A DNA stretch of 64,000 nt from Candidatus Palauibacter rhopaloidicola. GTDB lineage: Bacteria > Gemmatimonadota > Gemmatimonadetes > Palauibacterales > Palauibacteraceae. The notes below the pieces were generated by a model. The model saw only the letters and a program-made list of their open reading frames with translations, was not told the origin of the DNA and did no database searches. Position numbers and translations under genes: made by a program. The DNA lies in contig JAPPGH010000062.1 in NCBI GenBank assembly GCA_026914155.1, forward strand, positions 1-64,000, read 5' to 3'. Of the stretch, positions 53,960 through 64,000 are shown one piece after another (the stretch's first letter is position 1; each line of letters starts with the position of its first letter).

Positions 53960-54805
53960 GTGACCCTTTTGGATAGCCCCATCATCGACCTCGCCGTAGC
54001 GTTGATCTTCATCTACGTGGTTCTGAGCCTTCTCGCATCGAGCGTTCAGGAGTGGATCGCGAGTCTCTTCGGTCTTCGGGCCAGAAACCTCTATCAGGGT
54101 GTGCGCCGGCTGCTCGGCGCTCAGTATGCGCAAGAGGTCTACGAGCATCCGATGATACGGAGACTGGCGAAGCAGGACAGGTGGCCGGTTCGAGAGCAGT
54201 CGGCGGAGGGAAGGCTTGGCAAGTTCGTTAGCCTGTGGCGCTGGCTGTTTCCGAAGGCGCCTTCCTACATCGATCACCGGACTCTCCGTGCAGTCCTGAC
54301 CACGGTGGTGAAGGACAACGGGAATGGTGCTGCAGACGATGGGTCGGAGACAGCCGAGACCGATGACGTTCACCGAATCCTCAAGACAATCTGTCCAACG
54401 GGGGAGATCACGGATCCTGAAGCGATCCAGGCGTTCTCAGCGTGGTTCGACGAAGGAATGACACGGGTGAGCGGCTGGTACAAGCGGAAGGCCAAGCTCT
54501 GGATCGTTGGCGTCGCGGCCGTCATCACGATTGGAACCGACGCCAGCACGATACATATTGCCGAGAAAATCTGGATGGACGACGCGCTCCGGAGCGTTCT
54601 GACGGAGCAGGCTAGTGCCTTGGTTGAGAACGGCGCCACGGACGAGCAGCTGGAGTCCCATTTCTCGGGAGCCCTCGAGTCGCTCCCGATTGGGTGGCGC
54701 GGCGGTTTGCCGACGGACGGTACGGAATGGCTGAAATCGGGCGTCGGCTGGCTGATCACGATCGCGGCATCAGCCTCGGCGCTCCCTTCTGGTTCGACCT
54801 CCTAG
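53960..54805 (+). CDS. conserved membrane protein, 3' end frameshifted
   Basis: 281 residues from GTG 53960 (TTG 53969 also possible). The N-terminal membrane helix is IIDLAVALIFIYVVLSLLASSVQEW, then a cytoplasmic helical region (LYQGVRRLLGAQYAQEVYEH, with RRLAKQ), a second helix (KLWIVGVAAVITIGTDA...) and GVGWLITIAASASALPSGSTS before a stop. In the +2 frame the expected family ending (SLGAPFWFDLLGKVAHLKGSG) continues to 54897. So a 1- or 2-base indel near 54770 has altered the tail. This may be a real lesion or a sequencing error. Confidence 0.65.
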   Translation: MTLLDSPIIDLAVALIFIYVVLSLLASSVQEWIASLFGLRARNLYQGVRRLLGAQYAQEVYEHPMIRRLAKQDRWPVREQSAEGRLGKFVSLWRWLFPKAPSYIDHRTLRAVLTTVVKDNGNGAADDGSETAETDDVHRILKTICPTGEITDPEAIQAFSAWFDEGMTRVSGWYKRKAKLWIVGVAAVITIGTDASTIHIAEKIWMDDALRSVLTEQASALVENGATDEQLESHFSGALESLPIGWRGGLPTDGTEWLKSGVGWLITIAASASALPSGSTS

Positions 54806-55026
54806 GAAAGGTAGCGCATCTCAAGGGCTCCGGTCGTCAACGGAGTGATGAACAACCAGAGCTGACACCGCAGCCATCAAGCAGGCCGGAGCAGTGATGT
54901 AGTCCGACGTGTGATGCGTGTTTGGTCGACCGCTGCAGCCGTGCAGAAAAGGTCGGGCGATCTGTATGGTCGAGTAGGCCAAAACACAAACGGCAAAGGC
55001 CCATCGTATTCAGGAGGTGAAAACCC

Positions 55027-57618
55027 GTGGCGTTAGAGGAACGGATTGTCGCTTGGAGCATGGACCGGCCGGCATGGCAGCGGGAGGTCATGCTTAGGGT
55101 CGCGACCGGGGAAGTGTTTGCTGAGGAAGACTACGATGAGCTGGTTGACCGCATAGTGGCTCCCGTCCCGGGACCAACAGCAGTGTTCGGCTTGGAGCAC
55201 TTGCCAAAGGCTACAGCCGAGGCCCCTCCCGTTCGCCTCGAGTCCATTACCGACACGGAACATGTGAATGCTCTCGCCTCCGAGGACCCCCTAGAGTTTG
55301 CCCAAGACGGTCTTACTATTGTCTACGGCGACAACGGGAGTGGCAAGTCTGGCTATGCACGGTTGCTGAAGCGCGTCACGCGGGCGCGCCATCAGGAAGA
55401 AGTCCTGTCGAACGTGTTCGAAGACACGGCGACGGATACGCCCACTGCCGAGCTTGAGGTTCGTGTCGGTGACGAACGAGAGTCAATCACGTGGCCTGAG
55501 GCAACGCGGCCGGAACTGCAGCGCATGCGCTTCTACGATGGCGCGTGTCGGGACGCCTATGTCGCCGCGGAATCGGACTTCCCATATCGGCCCTCGGCAC
55601 TCCTCGTCATGGAAAGGCTCATTAGCGTGTGCGTGGAGGTGCGAAGGCGCATCGACACCCGGCTCAACGAGAACTCCCGACTGGCAGTCCCGTTACCTGT
55701 CGTTACGGACGAGGTACGGGATACCGACGCAGGGGGATTCATAGAACGGCTTTCCGCCAACACGTCGCCAGAGGTGTTGGATGAATTGATTTCAAGATTT
55801 GATGACTCGACGGAGCTGATCGACGAACTCAAGAACGAAGAACACTTCCTGCGCACGGCGGACACGAGCAGCGAAAGGCGGAATCTTGCGCGCCAGGCCG
55901 AAAAGTTGGATGCGTTAAACGGCCACCTAAAAAGGCTCCATGATGTTTTCGGCGACGACGAACTGGATGCCCTTCGGGAAAGCTGCATCGCTCTCTCCAA
56001 CGTCCAAGAAGCTGCCGACCTGTTCGCTCAATCCCTTGAGGAGGAACTCATCCCCGGTGTTGGCAGCTCTCCTTGGAAGGTTCTTTGGGAATCCGCGCGG
56101 CGCTTCTCCGAGGGGCAAGCCTATCCCGAGCGCCCGTTCCCTGTCCTAGAAGAGGACAGCCGATGTGTCCTGTGTCACCAAACGCTAGAGGATGAGGCGC
56201 GTGATCGATTCTCCAGATTCGAGAAGTTCGTCCGGGACGACACACAAATACGGCTCGACGAAGCCCGCCGTTGGAACGCTGAACAGGTCGCGCACATCGG
56301 TAGCGTAGTCGTGTCACCTGACGTGATCACCAACAATCAGGAGGATCTCAGTACATCCCACGCGGACTTGATCGGGGACTACCGTGCGCTGTTGAGCAGG
56401 TATGAGCAAGCTCAAGTGCGGACGCTCGACACGCTCAAGGCTGGGCGCCCGGTCGCTCCGTTCGGCATCGAACCCACCGATATACAGAAACGCTTGACTG
56501 ACGCGGCAACCGCAGCACGTGATCGCGCCGAAGGCCTCGCCGATCCGGCACAGGTTCGGCAACGGCTCGCGACAATCACCACGCACCGGAAGGAATTCGA
56601 GCTTCTGCAACAACTCAAGGCTTCGCGTGAGGTGATCGTTGCTGAACTTACGCGCTTAAGAGAGCGGGAAGCGCTCGAATCGGCCAAGACTGAAGCCGCG
56701 ACGGGATCGATTACACGAAAGGTCTCGGAGCTATCTGAGGAGAGCGTTACGGATGTAGTCCGTGACACTTTCACCCGCGAAACCGACCGACTTCGGCTTG
56801 AACGAGTGACCATCACCCGCACTCGAGCGGACAGGGGGACATTGCTCCATAAGCCCAAGCTCGTACGGGCTCGTCAGAACGTGGAGTTACGACAAGTGTT
56901 TAGCGAAGGGGAGCGGACGGCACTTGGCCTCGCGGCATTCTTCACTGAAGCAGCTCTCGACGGGTCTCAGTCGGCCCTGATCTTAGATGATCCGGTCAAC
57001 TCACTCGACCATATTCGTCGCGAACTAGTGGCCGCTCGTCTAGCAGCGTTCGCCGAGGATCGTCAAGTGATCATGTTCACGCACGATGTGGCTTTCGTCG
57101 CGGATCTGAAGAAGGCGGCCGGCCGAAAAGAGGTCTCGGTTACCGAACGGTCCGTGACGAGAAGCCGCGCCAGCGGCCGGAAACCTGGTGCGTGTAGCGA
57201 TACCCATCCGTGGAAAGCGAAGGACGTTCCTCAACGTTTGGGTGCGCTTCGAACCGAGTTGGCTCGAATCAAGAGAGAGGAGGGCTCGTGGGACGAGGCT
57301 ACCTACGAGAAAGAAGTGGCCAATTGGGCAGGAGAGCTTTCGGAGACTTGGGAACGCATCTTCAGTCAGGAGATCGTTGGGCAGATCCTTGCCGATGGAG
57401 GACTCGAGGTCCGCCCGCGGATGGTGAGGGTGATGGCGCGTTTCACCGATGCGGACGATACCGAGTTCCAGGCTAGCTACAGTAAGGTGTCTCAGTGGGC
57501 GAAACGCCACGACAAGAGTCCGTTGGTGAATTATGTGGCTCCCGAGGTCGCCGACCTTGAGACAGAACTAGCCCTCGTGGATGCGTGGTTCAGACGCGTC
57601 AAACAATACAAAGGCTGA
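55027..57618 (+). CDS. RloC/PrrC-like AAA_13 ATPase with zinc-hook motif
   Basis: 863 residues from GTG 55027. Walker A is IVYGDNGSGKSGYARLLKR near residue 100. Long coiled-coil arms (about 230-350 and 390-560) meet at C380-V-L-C383, a CxxC zinc hook as in Rad50 and RloC. The ABC signature FSEGERTAL begins at residue 625, Walker B LILDDPVNSLD follows near 651, and the H-loop is FTHDVAF. The C-terminal ~170 residues would hold the nuclease part in RloC; SQWAKRHDKSPLVNY is the most conserved-looking stretch, but I cannot verify an Arg-Glu-His triad. RloC/PrrC proteins are tRNA-anticodon nucleases that guard type I restriction systems, which fits its place before hsdM. Confidence 0.75.
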   Translation: MALEERIVAWSMDRPAWQREVMLRVATGEVFAEEDYDELVDRIVAPVPGPTAVFGLEHLPKATAEAPPVRLESITDTEHVNALASEDPLEFAQDGLTIVYGDNGSGKSGYARLLKRVTRARHQEEVLSNVFEDTATDTPTAELEVRVGDERESITWPEATRPELQRMRFYDGACRDAYVAAESDFPYRPSALLVMERLISVCVEVRRRIDTRLNENSRLAVPLPVVTDEVRDTDAGGFIERLSANTSPEVLDELISRFDDSTELIDELKNEEHFLRTADTSSERRNLARQAEKLDALNGHLKRLHDVFGDDELDALRESCIALSNVQEAADLFAQSLEEELIPGVGSSPWKVLWESARRFSEGQAYPERPFPVLEEDSRCVLCHQTLEDEARDRFSRFEKFVRDDTQIRLDEARRWNAEQVAHIGSVVVSPDVITNNQEDLSTSHADLIGDYRALLSRYEQAQVRTLDTLKAGRPVAPFGIEPTDIQKRLTDAATAARDRAEGLADPAQVRQRLATITTHRKEFELLQQLKASREVIVAELTRLREREALESAKTEAATGSITRKVSELSEESVTDVVRDTFTRETDRLRLERVTITRTRADRGTLLHKPKLVRARQNVELRQVFSEGERTALGLAAFFTEAALDGSQSALILDDPVNSLDHIRRELVAARLAAFAEDRQVIMFTHDVAFVADLKKAAGRKEVSVTERSVTRSRASGRKPGACSDTHPWKAKDVPQRLGALRTELARIKREEGSWDEATYEKEVANWAGELSETWERIFSQEIVGQILADGGLEVRPRMVRVMARFTDADDTEFQASYSKVSQWAKRHDKSPLVNYVAPEVADLETELALVDAWFRRVKQYKG

Positions 57619-57719
57619 TCGGCTACGCAACAACGATCTGGTCATTGTCATGAATGCGACCGCAGCGCGTTGCAGCTACGCGCTACTTCAAACGTTGTCA
57701 CGAGTGATAGGAGCGCAAG

Positions 57720-57989
57720 ATGGGGATCCGAGCGAAACTGACTCACAAAGGCATTAGCGAGACACGAAGGCTTCTGACGAACGTGTGTTGTCTCCTTGAA
57801 GAGCCGGTAGCGGAGCTGCTTGAGAACGTCGAGACCATTGAAGCTGATGTCGGGACTGACGTGCCGTCGGAGTTTCAGTCTTTACTTGATCGATATCGAA
57901 TGGCCGTCGACGCACTCCATGAGGCGCGGACCAAGACAATGAACATTTTGGCGGAAACGGCAGGAGATAACGTTCTGGAAGATACGTGA
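57720..57989 (+). CDS. small hypothetical protein between RloC-like gene and hsdM
   Basis: 89 residues, ATG 57720 (MGIRAKLTHKGISETRRLLTNV...). A basic N-terminus is followed by CCLLEEPVAELLENVETIEAD and an acidic helical end. No family is recognised. Its position about 100 bases after the RloC-like gene suggests it belongs to the same module, perhaps as a regulator. Confidence 0.5.
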   Translation: MGIRAKLTHKGISETRRLLTNVCCLLEEPVAELLENVETIEADVGTDVPSEFQSLLDRYRMAVDALHEARTKTMNILAETAGDNVLEDT

Positions 57990-58139
57990 ACGTGTAGAAT
58001 GCAGTGTGGGTAAGTAAGGTAGTCACCTGACACCCAGCCTCGCAGAGGCGGTGCTTTAGCTTCGGCCCTACGCTTTGTGAGCCGTGCTCCCCTAAAGGGT
58101 GGTAGGGGCCTCGGTCGCAGGGCCCGTCCGCGGCGAGGC

Positions 58140-58182
58140 GATGCGCCCCCCGGTTTTAGGGGGCTCTTGCCGTCGGCGCATC
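58140..58182 (+). promoter_or_regulatory. nested stem-loop in hsdM leader
   Basis: GATGCGCC (58140-58147) pairs with GGCGCATC (58175-58182). Inside, CCCC (58148-58151) and GGGG (58159-58162) pair around GGTTTTA. A second hairpin upstream (CCCCTA...TAGGGG, about 58090-58107) sits in the same 290-base leader. This could be a terminator for the preceding gene or an attenuator of the restriction operon. Confidence 0.45.
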
Positions 58183-58279
58183 CGCTGCCGTACCTGCATC
58201 TGCCAGCGGGCGGCTAATGGGGGAAGCCGCCAGATGGAGGCACTCCGCTCTCGGATTCCAAGGAGGGAGAACCCGACAC

Positions 58280-60414
<2,135 letters not shown>

Positions 60415-60418
<4 letters not shown>

Positions 60419-61833
60419 TCGTTCCGCACTCGCCGGGCTCTCGCCGCAGCTTGGATCTTGGCGCGCTCGGTTTGTCTCGCGTGCCAGAGCACTGGGAGGT
60501 GCGGCGACTACGGACGATGCTCCATGGAGTCACGGAGCGAAACCGTCCGGAGCTTCCCCTTCTGTCCGTCGTGCGCGAGGAAGGTGTGATCCTTCGTAAC
60601 GTGTCCGACAAGAGCCAGAATCGTAATTTCGTCCCAGATGACCTGTCGAATTACAAGGTGGTTCGGAAAGGTCAGTTTGCGATCAACAAGATGAAGGCGT
60701 GGCAGGGTTCGTATGGAGTCTCACGCCATGACGGGATCGTTAGTCCCGCGTACCACGTCTACGAGATCGCCGGAGTTGATAGCAGCTTCTTCCATGCAGC
60801 GATCCGGTCCCGCGCTTACGTGCCCTACTTCACTGCGGCTTCGGATGGCGTCCGGGTCGGGCAGTGGGATCTGTCCGCGACGAGAATGCGCGAGATCCCT
60901 TTCCTGGTCCCTTCTCGCTCCGAACAAGTTCACATCGTCCGCTTCCTCGACCACGCGGACCGGTGCCTCCGCCGCTACATCCGCGCCAAGGAAAGGTTGA
61001 TCAGGTTGTTGGAGGAGCTGAGACAAGCTGTCGTCCACGAGGCCGTCACAGGCCAGATCGATGTCCGAACCGGCCAACCGTATGGGGCCTACAAGGACTC
61101 CGGTGTGGGGAAGGTGCCGGAGCATTGGGACGTGCGGAGGCTGAAGCACTGGGTTGAGATCAATGGGCGCGTTTTGCCTGAGGACGCTGACCCGGATCAT
61201 GCCTTCGACTATCTAGACATTGGGACCGTCACCACCGGTAGGCTCGCCAAGGATCCGGAGAGGATTCGATTCGGCAATGCTCCTTCTCGGGCAAGGCGCA
61301 TCGTTAGGCGAGGCGATACGATCGTTTCGACCGTCCGGACTTACCTAAAGGCTGTGTGGCACGCTAGGGATCCTGTGCGGAATGGACTGATTGCATCGAC
61401 TGGCTTCGCGGTGCTTTCGCCTCGGCAAGACGCAGTCCCCGAGTTCGTGAGCTACACCTGTCAGAGCGACGTGTTCACCGACCGGGTTACGGCTGAGTCC
61501 GTTGGAATCGCCTATCCGGCGATTGCCGAAACAAGGTTCGGGGCCTTCGAAGTCTGCGTCCCCCCCCTACCCGAACAAGCTGCGATAGCCCGCTTCCTCG
61601 ACGACGCTGTCGAACGGATCGCGGAGCACTGCGGGACGGTTAGGCGAGAGATCGAATTGCTTTGGGAATACCGTACTCGCCTTATTGCTGATGTCGTTAC
61701 GGGAAAGCTGGATGTTCGTGAGGCGACAACTGCAGTGCCAGAACTAGATAGTATCGCAGGCGAGAACATTGCAAACGATACGGAGGAGCTTGTCACGGAT
61801 CCTGACCCGAACCTCCGGAGGTCCTACCCATGA
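60415..61833 (+). CDS. hsdS: type I restriction specificity subunit
   Basis: 472 residues. Two target-recognition domains are each followed by a conserved helix. First half: VPEHWEVRRLRTMLHGVTER...SEQVHIVRFLDHADRCLRRYIRAKERLIRLL. Second half: VPEHWDVRRLKHWVEINGRV...PEQAAIARFLDDAVERIAEH. The repeated VPEHW-VRRL and QAxIxRFLD units show the internal duplication normal for HsdS. Each TRD reads half of a bipartite DNA site, which cannot be predicted from sequence. The sequence ends with an acidic, probably disordered tail. It overlaps hsdM and hsdR by four bases each. Confidence 0.95.
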
Positions 61834-64000
61834 CCACCGATCTAACCGAACGCGGGCTGGAGCGCCTGATCTGTGAGACCCTCACGGGTGACTCCTGCGA
61901 TCCGCCATCCGCACTAACCGTGGGGGAACCGTCCCTCGGATACGGCGGTGTTGGTTGGTCTCCGGGTAACCATCACGACTACGACCGAGAATACTGCGTC
62001 GACTTCGTTCAGCTCCGCGCCTTTCTCTACATCACGCAGCCCGAAGTCGCGACCGCCCTCCGGCTCACGGAAGACGGCCCCGCGCGCCGCAAGTTCCTCG
62101 CCCGCCTGCAAGGCGAGATCAACAAGCGCGGCACCATCGATGTCCTTCGCAACGGGATCAAGCACGGCCCCAACGAGTTGGACCTCTTCTACGGCACCCC
62201 GTCGGAGGAGAACGTCAAGGCTAAGCAGCGCTTCGAGCAGAACCGCTTCACGGTCACGCGTCAGCTTCGCTACAGCCGGGACGAGACCCAGCGCTCGCTG
62301 GATATCGGACTCTTCATCAACGGCCTCCCGGTGTTCACGTTCGAGCTCAAGAACCGCCTCACCAAGCAGACGGTCAGCGACGCCATGCGCCAGTACAGGC
62401 GGGACCGCAGTCCGCGGGAACCTCTGTTCCGGCTGGGGCGCTGCGTGGCGCATTTCGCGGTCGACGAAAACGAGATCCACTTCTGCGCCCACCTCAAGGG
62501 GAAGGGCTCCTGGTTCCTGCCGTTCAACCGCGGCTGGAACGACGGGGCGGGGAATCCGCCCAAACAACACGGGCTCGCGACGGACTACCTGTGGCGCCAG
62601 GTGCTGGCCCGCGAGAGCCTGACCAACGTCCTCGAGAACTACGCCCAGGTGCTGGAGTCGAAGGACCGGAAGACGGGGAGGAAGCAGCGCGTCCAGATCT
62701 GGCCGCGCTACCACCAGCTCGACGTCGTACGCCAATTGTTGGCCCACGCTGGCGAGCACGGGGCGGGCAGCCGCTACCTGATCCAGCACTCGGCCGGCAG
62801 CGGCAAGAGTTTCTCCATCGCCTGGCTGGCGCACCAGATGATCCGGCTGGAGAAGGACGGCGCGCCGGTCTTCGACTCGATCATCGTCGTCACTGACCGC
62901 CGCATCCTCGACCGGCAGATCCGCGACACGATCAAGAAGTACGCGCAGGTGAGTTCGACGGTGGGGCACGCCGAGAGGTCCGGCGATCTGCGCACGTTCA
63001 TCGAGCAGGGCAAGAAGATCATCATCTCGACGATCCAGAAGTTCCCCTACATCCTCGAAGAGATCGGCAACGAACAGCGCGGGCGCACCTTCGCAATCAT
63101 CATCGACGAGGCCCATTCGAGCCAGGGGGGGAAGACCAGCGCGGCCATGGCGAGCGCGCTGGGCGAGGCGGGCGAAGCCGAGGAAGAGGAGACTTACGAA
63201 GACCAGATCAACCGCCTGATCGAGTCGCGGAAACTCCTCCCCAACGCCAGCTACTTCGCCTTCACCGCCACGCCCAAGAACAAGACGCTCGAGATCTTCG
63301 GCGAGCCGGATCCGCACAGCGACGGGACGGTCCGGCACCGCGCCTTCCACACCTACAGCATGAAGCAGGCGATCGAGGAGGGCTTCATCTTGGACGTGCT
63401 CCGGCACTACACGCCGGTCAAGAGCTATTACAAGCTCGCCAAGACGGTGGAGGACGACCCGGAGTTCGATGTCCGGAGGGCTCGCAAGAAGCTCCGTCGC
63501 TACGTCGAGGGGCACGACCACGCGATCCGCCTCAAGGCCGAGATCATGGTCGACCACTTTCACGAGCAGGTGCTGGCCCAGCACAAGATCGACGGCAAGG
63601 CGCGGGCGATGATCGTGACCAACGGGATCGAGCGCGCGATCCAGTACTTCCACGCCATCCGCGACTACCTGGAGGAGCGGAAGAGCCGCTACGAAGCGAT
63701 CGTCGCCTTCTCGGGCGAACACGAGTACGGCGGGAAGAAGATGAGCGAAGCCACGCTGAACGGTTTCCCACCGAGCAAGATCGCCGAGACGTTCCAGGAG
63801 GATCCGTACCGCTTCCTGATCTGCGCGGACAAGTTCCAGACCGGCTACGACGAGCCGCTGCTCCACACGATGTACGTCGACAAGACGCTCTCGGGGATCA
63901 AGGCGGTCCAGACCCTGTCGCGGCTCAACCGGTCGCACCCCAAGAAGCACGACGTGTTCGTGCTGGACTTCCTGAACGACACCGACACGATCACCGAGGC
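61830..64000 (+). CDS. hsdR: type I restriction endonuclease subunit, 3' end beyond window
   Basis: The first 723 codons are present, from ATG 61830 overlapping hsdS. The N-terminal nuclease is ...LDIGLFINGLPVFTFELKNR with the E172-L-K174 of the ExK motif. The SF2 translocase follows: Walker A S324-G-K326-S327 in HSAGSGKSFS, DEAH at 426-429, FAFTATPKNKTLE (motif III) and the start of the second RecA-like domain with VTNGIERAIQYFHAIRDYLE. HsdR cleaves unmethylated DNA at distance after ATP-driven translocation. The C-terminal helical domain lies beyond 64000. Confidence 0.95.
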   Translation, partial: MTTDLTERGLERLICETLTGDSCDPPSALTVGEPSLGYGGVGWSPGNHHDYDREYCVDFVQLRAFLYITQPEVATALRLTEDGPARRKFLARLQGEINKRGTIDVLRNGIKHGPNELDLFYGTPSEENVKAKQRFEQNRFTVTRQLRYSRDETQRSLDIGLFINGLPVFTFELKNRLTKQTVSDAMRQYRRDRSPREPLFRLGRCVAHFAVDENEIHFCAHLKGKGSWFLPFNRGWNDGAGNPPKQHGLATDYLWRQVLARESLTNVLENYAQVLESKDRKTGRKQRVQIWPRYHQLDVVRQLLAHAGEHGAGSRYLIQHSAGSGKSFSIAWLAHQMIRLEKDGAPVFDSIIVVTDRRILDRQIRDTIKKYAQVSSTVGHAERSGDLRTFIEQGKKIIISTIQKFPYILEEIGNEQRGRTFAIIIDEAHSSQGGKTSAAMASALGEAGEAEEEETYEDQINRLIESRKLLPNASYFAFTATPKNKTLEIFGEPDPHSDGTVRHRAFHTYSMKQAIEEGFILDVLRHYTPVKSYYKLAKTVEDDPEFDVRRARKKLRRYVEGHDHAIRLKAEIMVDHFHEQVLAQHKIDGKARAMIVTNGIERAIQYFHAIRDYLEERKSRYEAIVAFSGEHEYGGKKMSEATLNGFPPSKIAETFQEDPYRFLICADKFQTGYDEPLLHTMYVDKTLSGIKAVQTLSRLNRSHPKKHDVFVLDFLNDTDTITE

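Overview
The window is a 64 kb stretch of high-GC bacterial chromosome with no rRNA, tRNA or CRISPR array that I can find. Gene content and style (a family of small OmpA/PorT-like outer-membrane barrels, many lipoproteins, a TolB-propeller amidohydrolase, a leucine-rich-repeat metalloprotease, Bacteroidetes-like TAnnTTTG promoter elements, frequent GTG/TTG starts) fit a Gram-negative, probably Gemmatimonadota-like, heterotroph. That placement is inference from content, not a measured phylogeny. The first ~45 bases (a 12-G run and an 8-T run) look like a low-quality contig end.

Region 1 (1-16.9 kb) is core genome. A partial NFACT-type gene is divergent from a YqeK-like HD gene, followed by a LytR_C protein and rlmN (minus). 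Then comes a tightly packed plus-strand run: aspS, phoH, a PgpH-type 7TM-HD phosphodiesterase, ybeY, mgtE and meaB, with 4-base GTGA/TTGA overlaps between the first four. The catalytic subunit of a split methylmalonyl-CoA mutase lies 1 kb beyond its chaperone MeaB. A TM2-domain protein and two paralogous barrel proteins follow, and the tandem duplication that produced the second barrel left a readable fossil of the TM2 gene's 3' end.

Region 2 (16.9-42.2 kb) is metabolic and accessory: a 1,045-residue amidohydrolase, a DUF5674 pair, gamma-glutamyltransferase, a benzoate-CoA-ligase-type enzyme with a FadR-like operator in front, two more barrel paralogues each with a coupled lipoprotein, a methyltransferase, and a TetR gene divergent from a DUF5671/pseudopilin-like pair through two operators. 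Between 28.3 and 34.9 kb lies a small graveyard of toxin-antitoxin and paired genes: DUF433, a brnA whose brnT toxin has been deleted, a truncated HEPN relic, an orphan HicB, and a DUF488 gene whose usual partner is truncated.

Region 3 (42.2-49.4 kb) is a plastic zone: an AT-richer orphan gene, two wrecked IS3-type elements (one with both inverted repeats visible) and a lipoprotein in which a zinc metalloprotease is sandwiched between two LRR blocks.

Region 4 (49.4-64 kb, running off the end) is a defence island: a GHKL (MORC-like) ATPase in a three-gene operon with an unknown protein and a possible nuclease, a TIR-winged-helix protein with a membrane protein, an RloC/PrrC-like AAA_13 ATPase with a zinc-hook motif, and a type I restriction-modification operon hsdM-hsdS-hsdR. 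The GHKL-unknown-nuclease operon is the best candidate here for an undescribed system.
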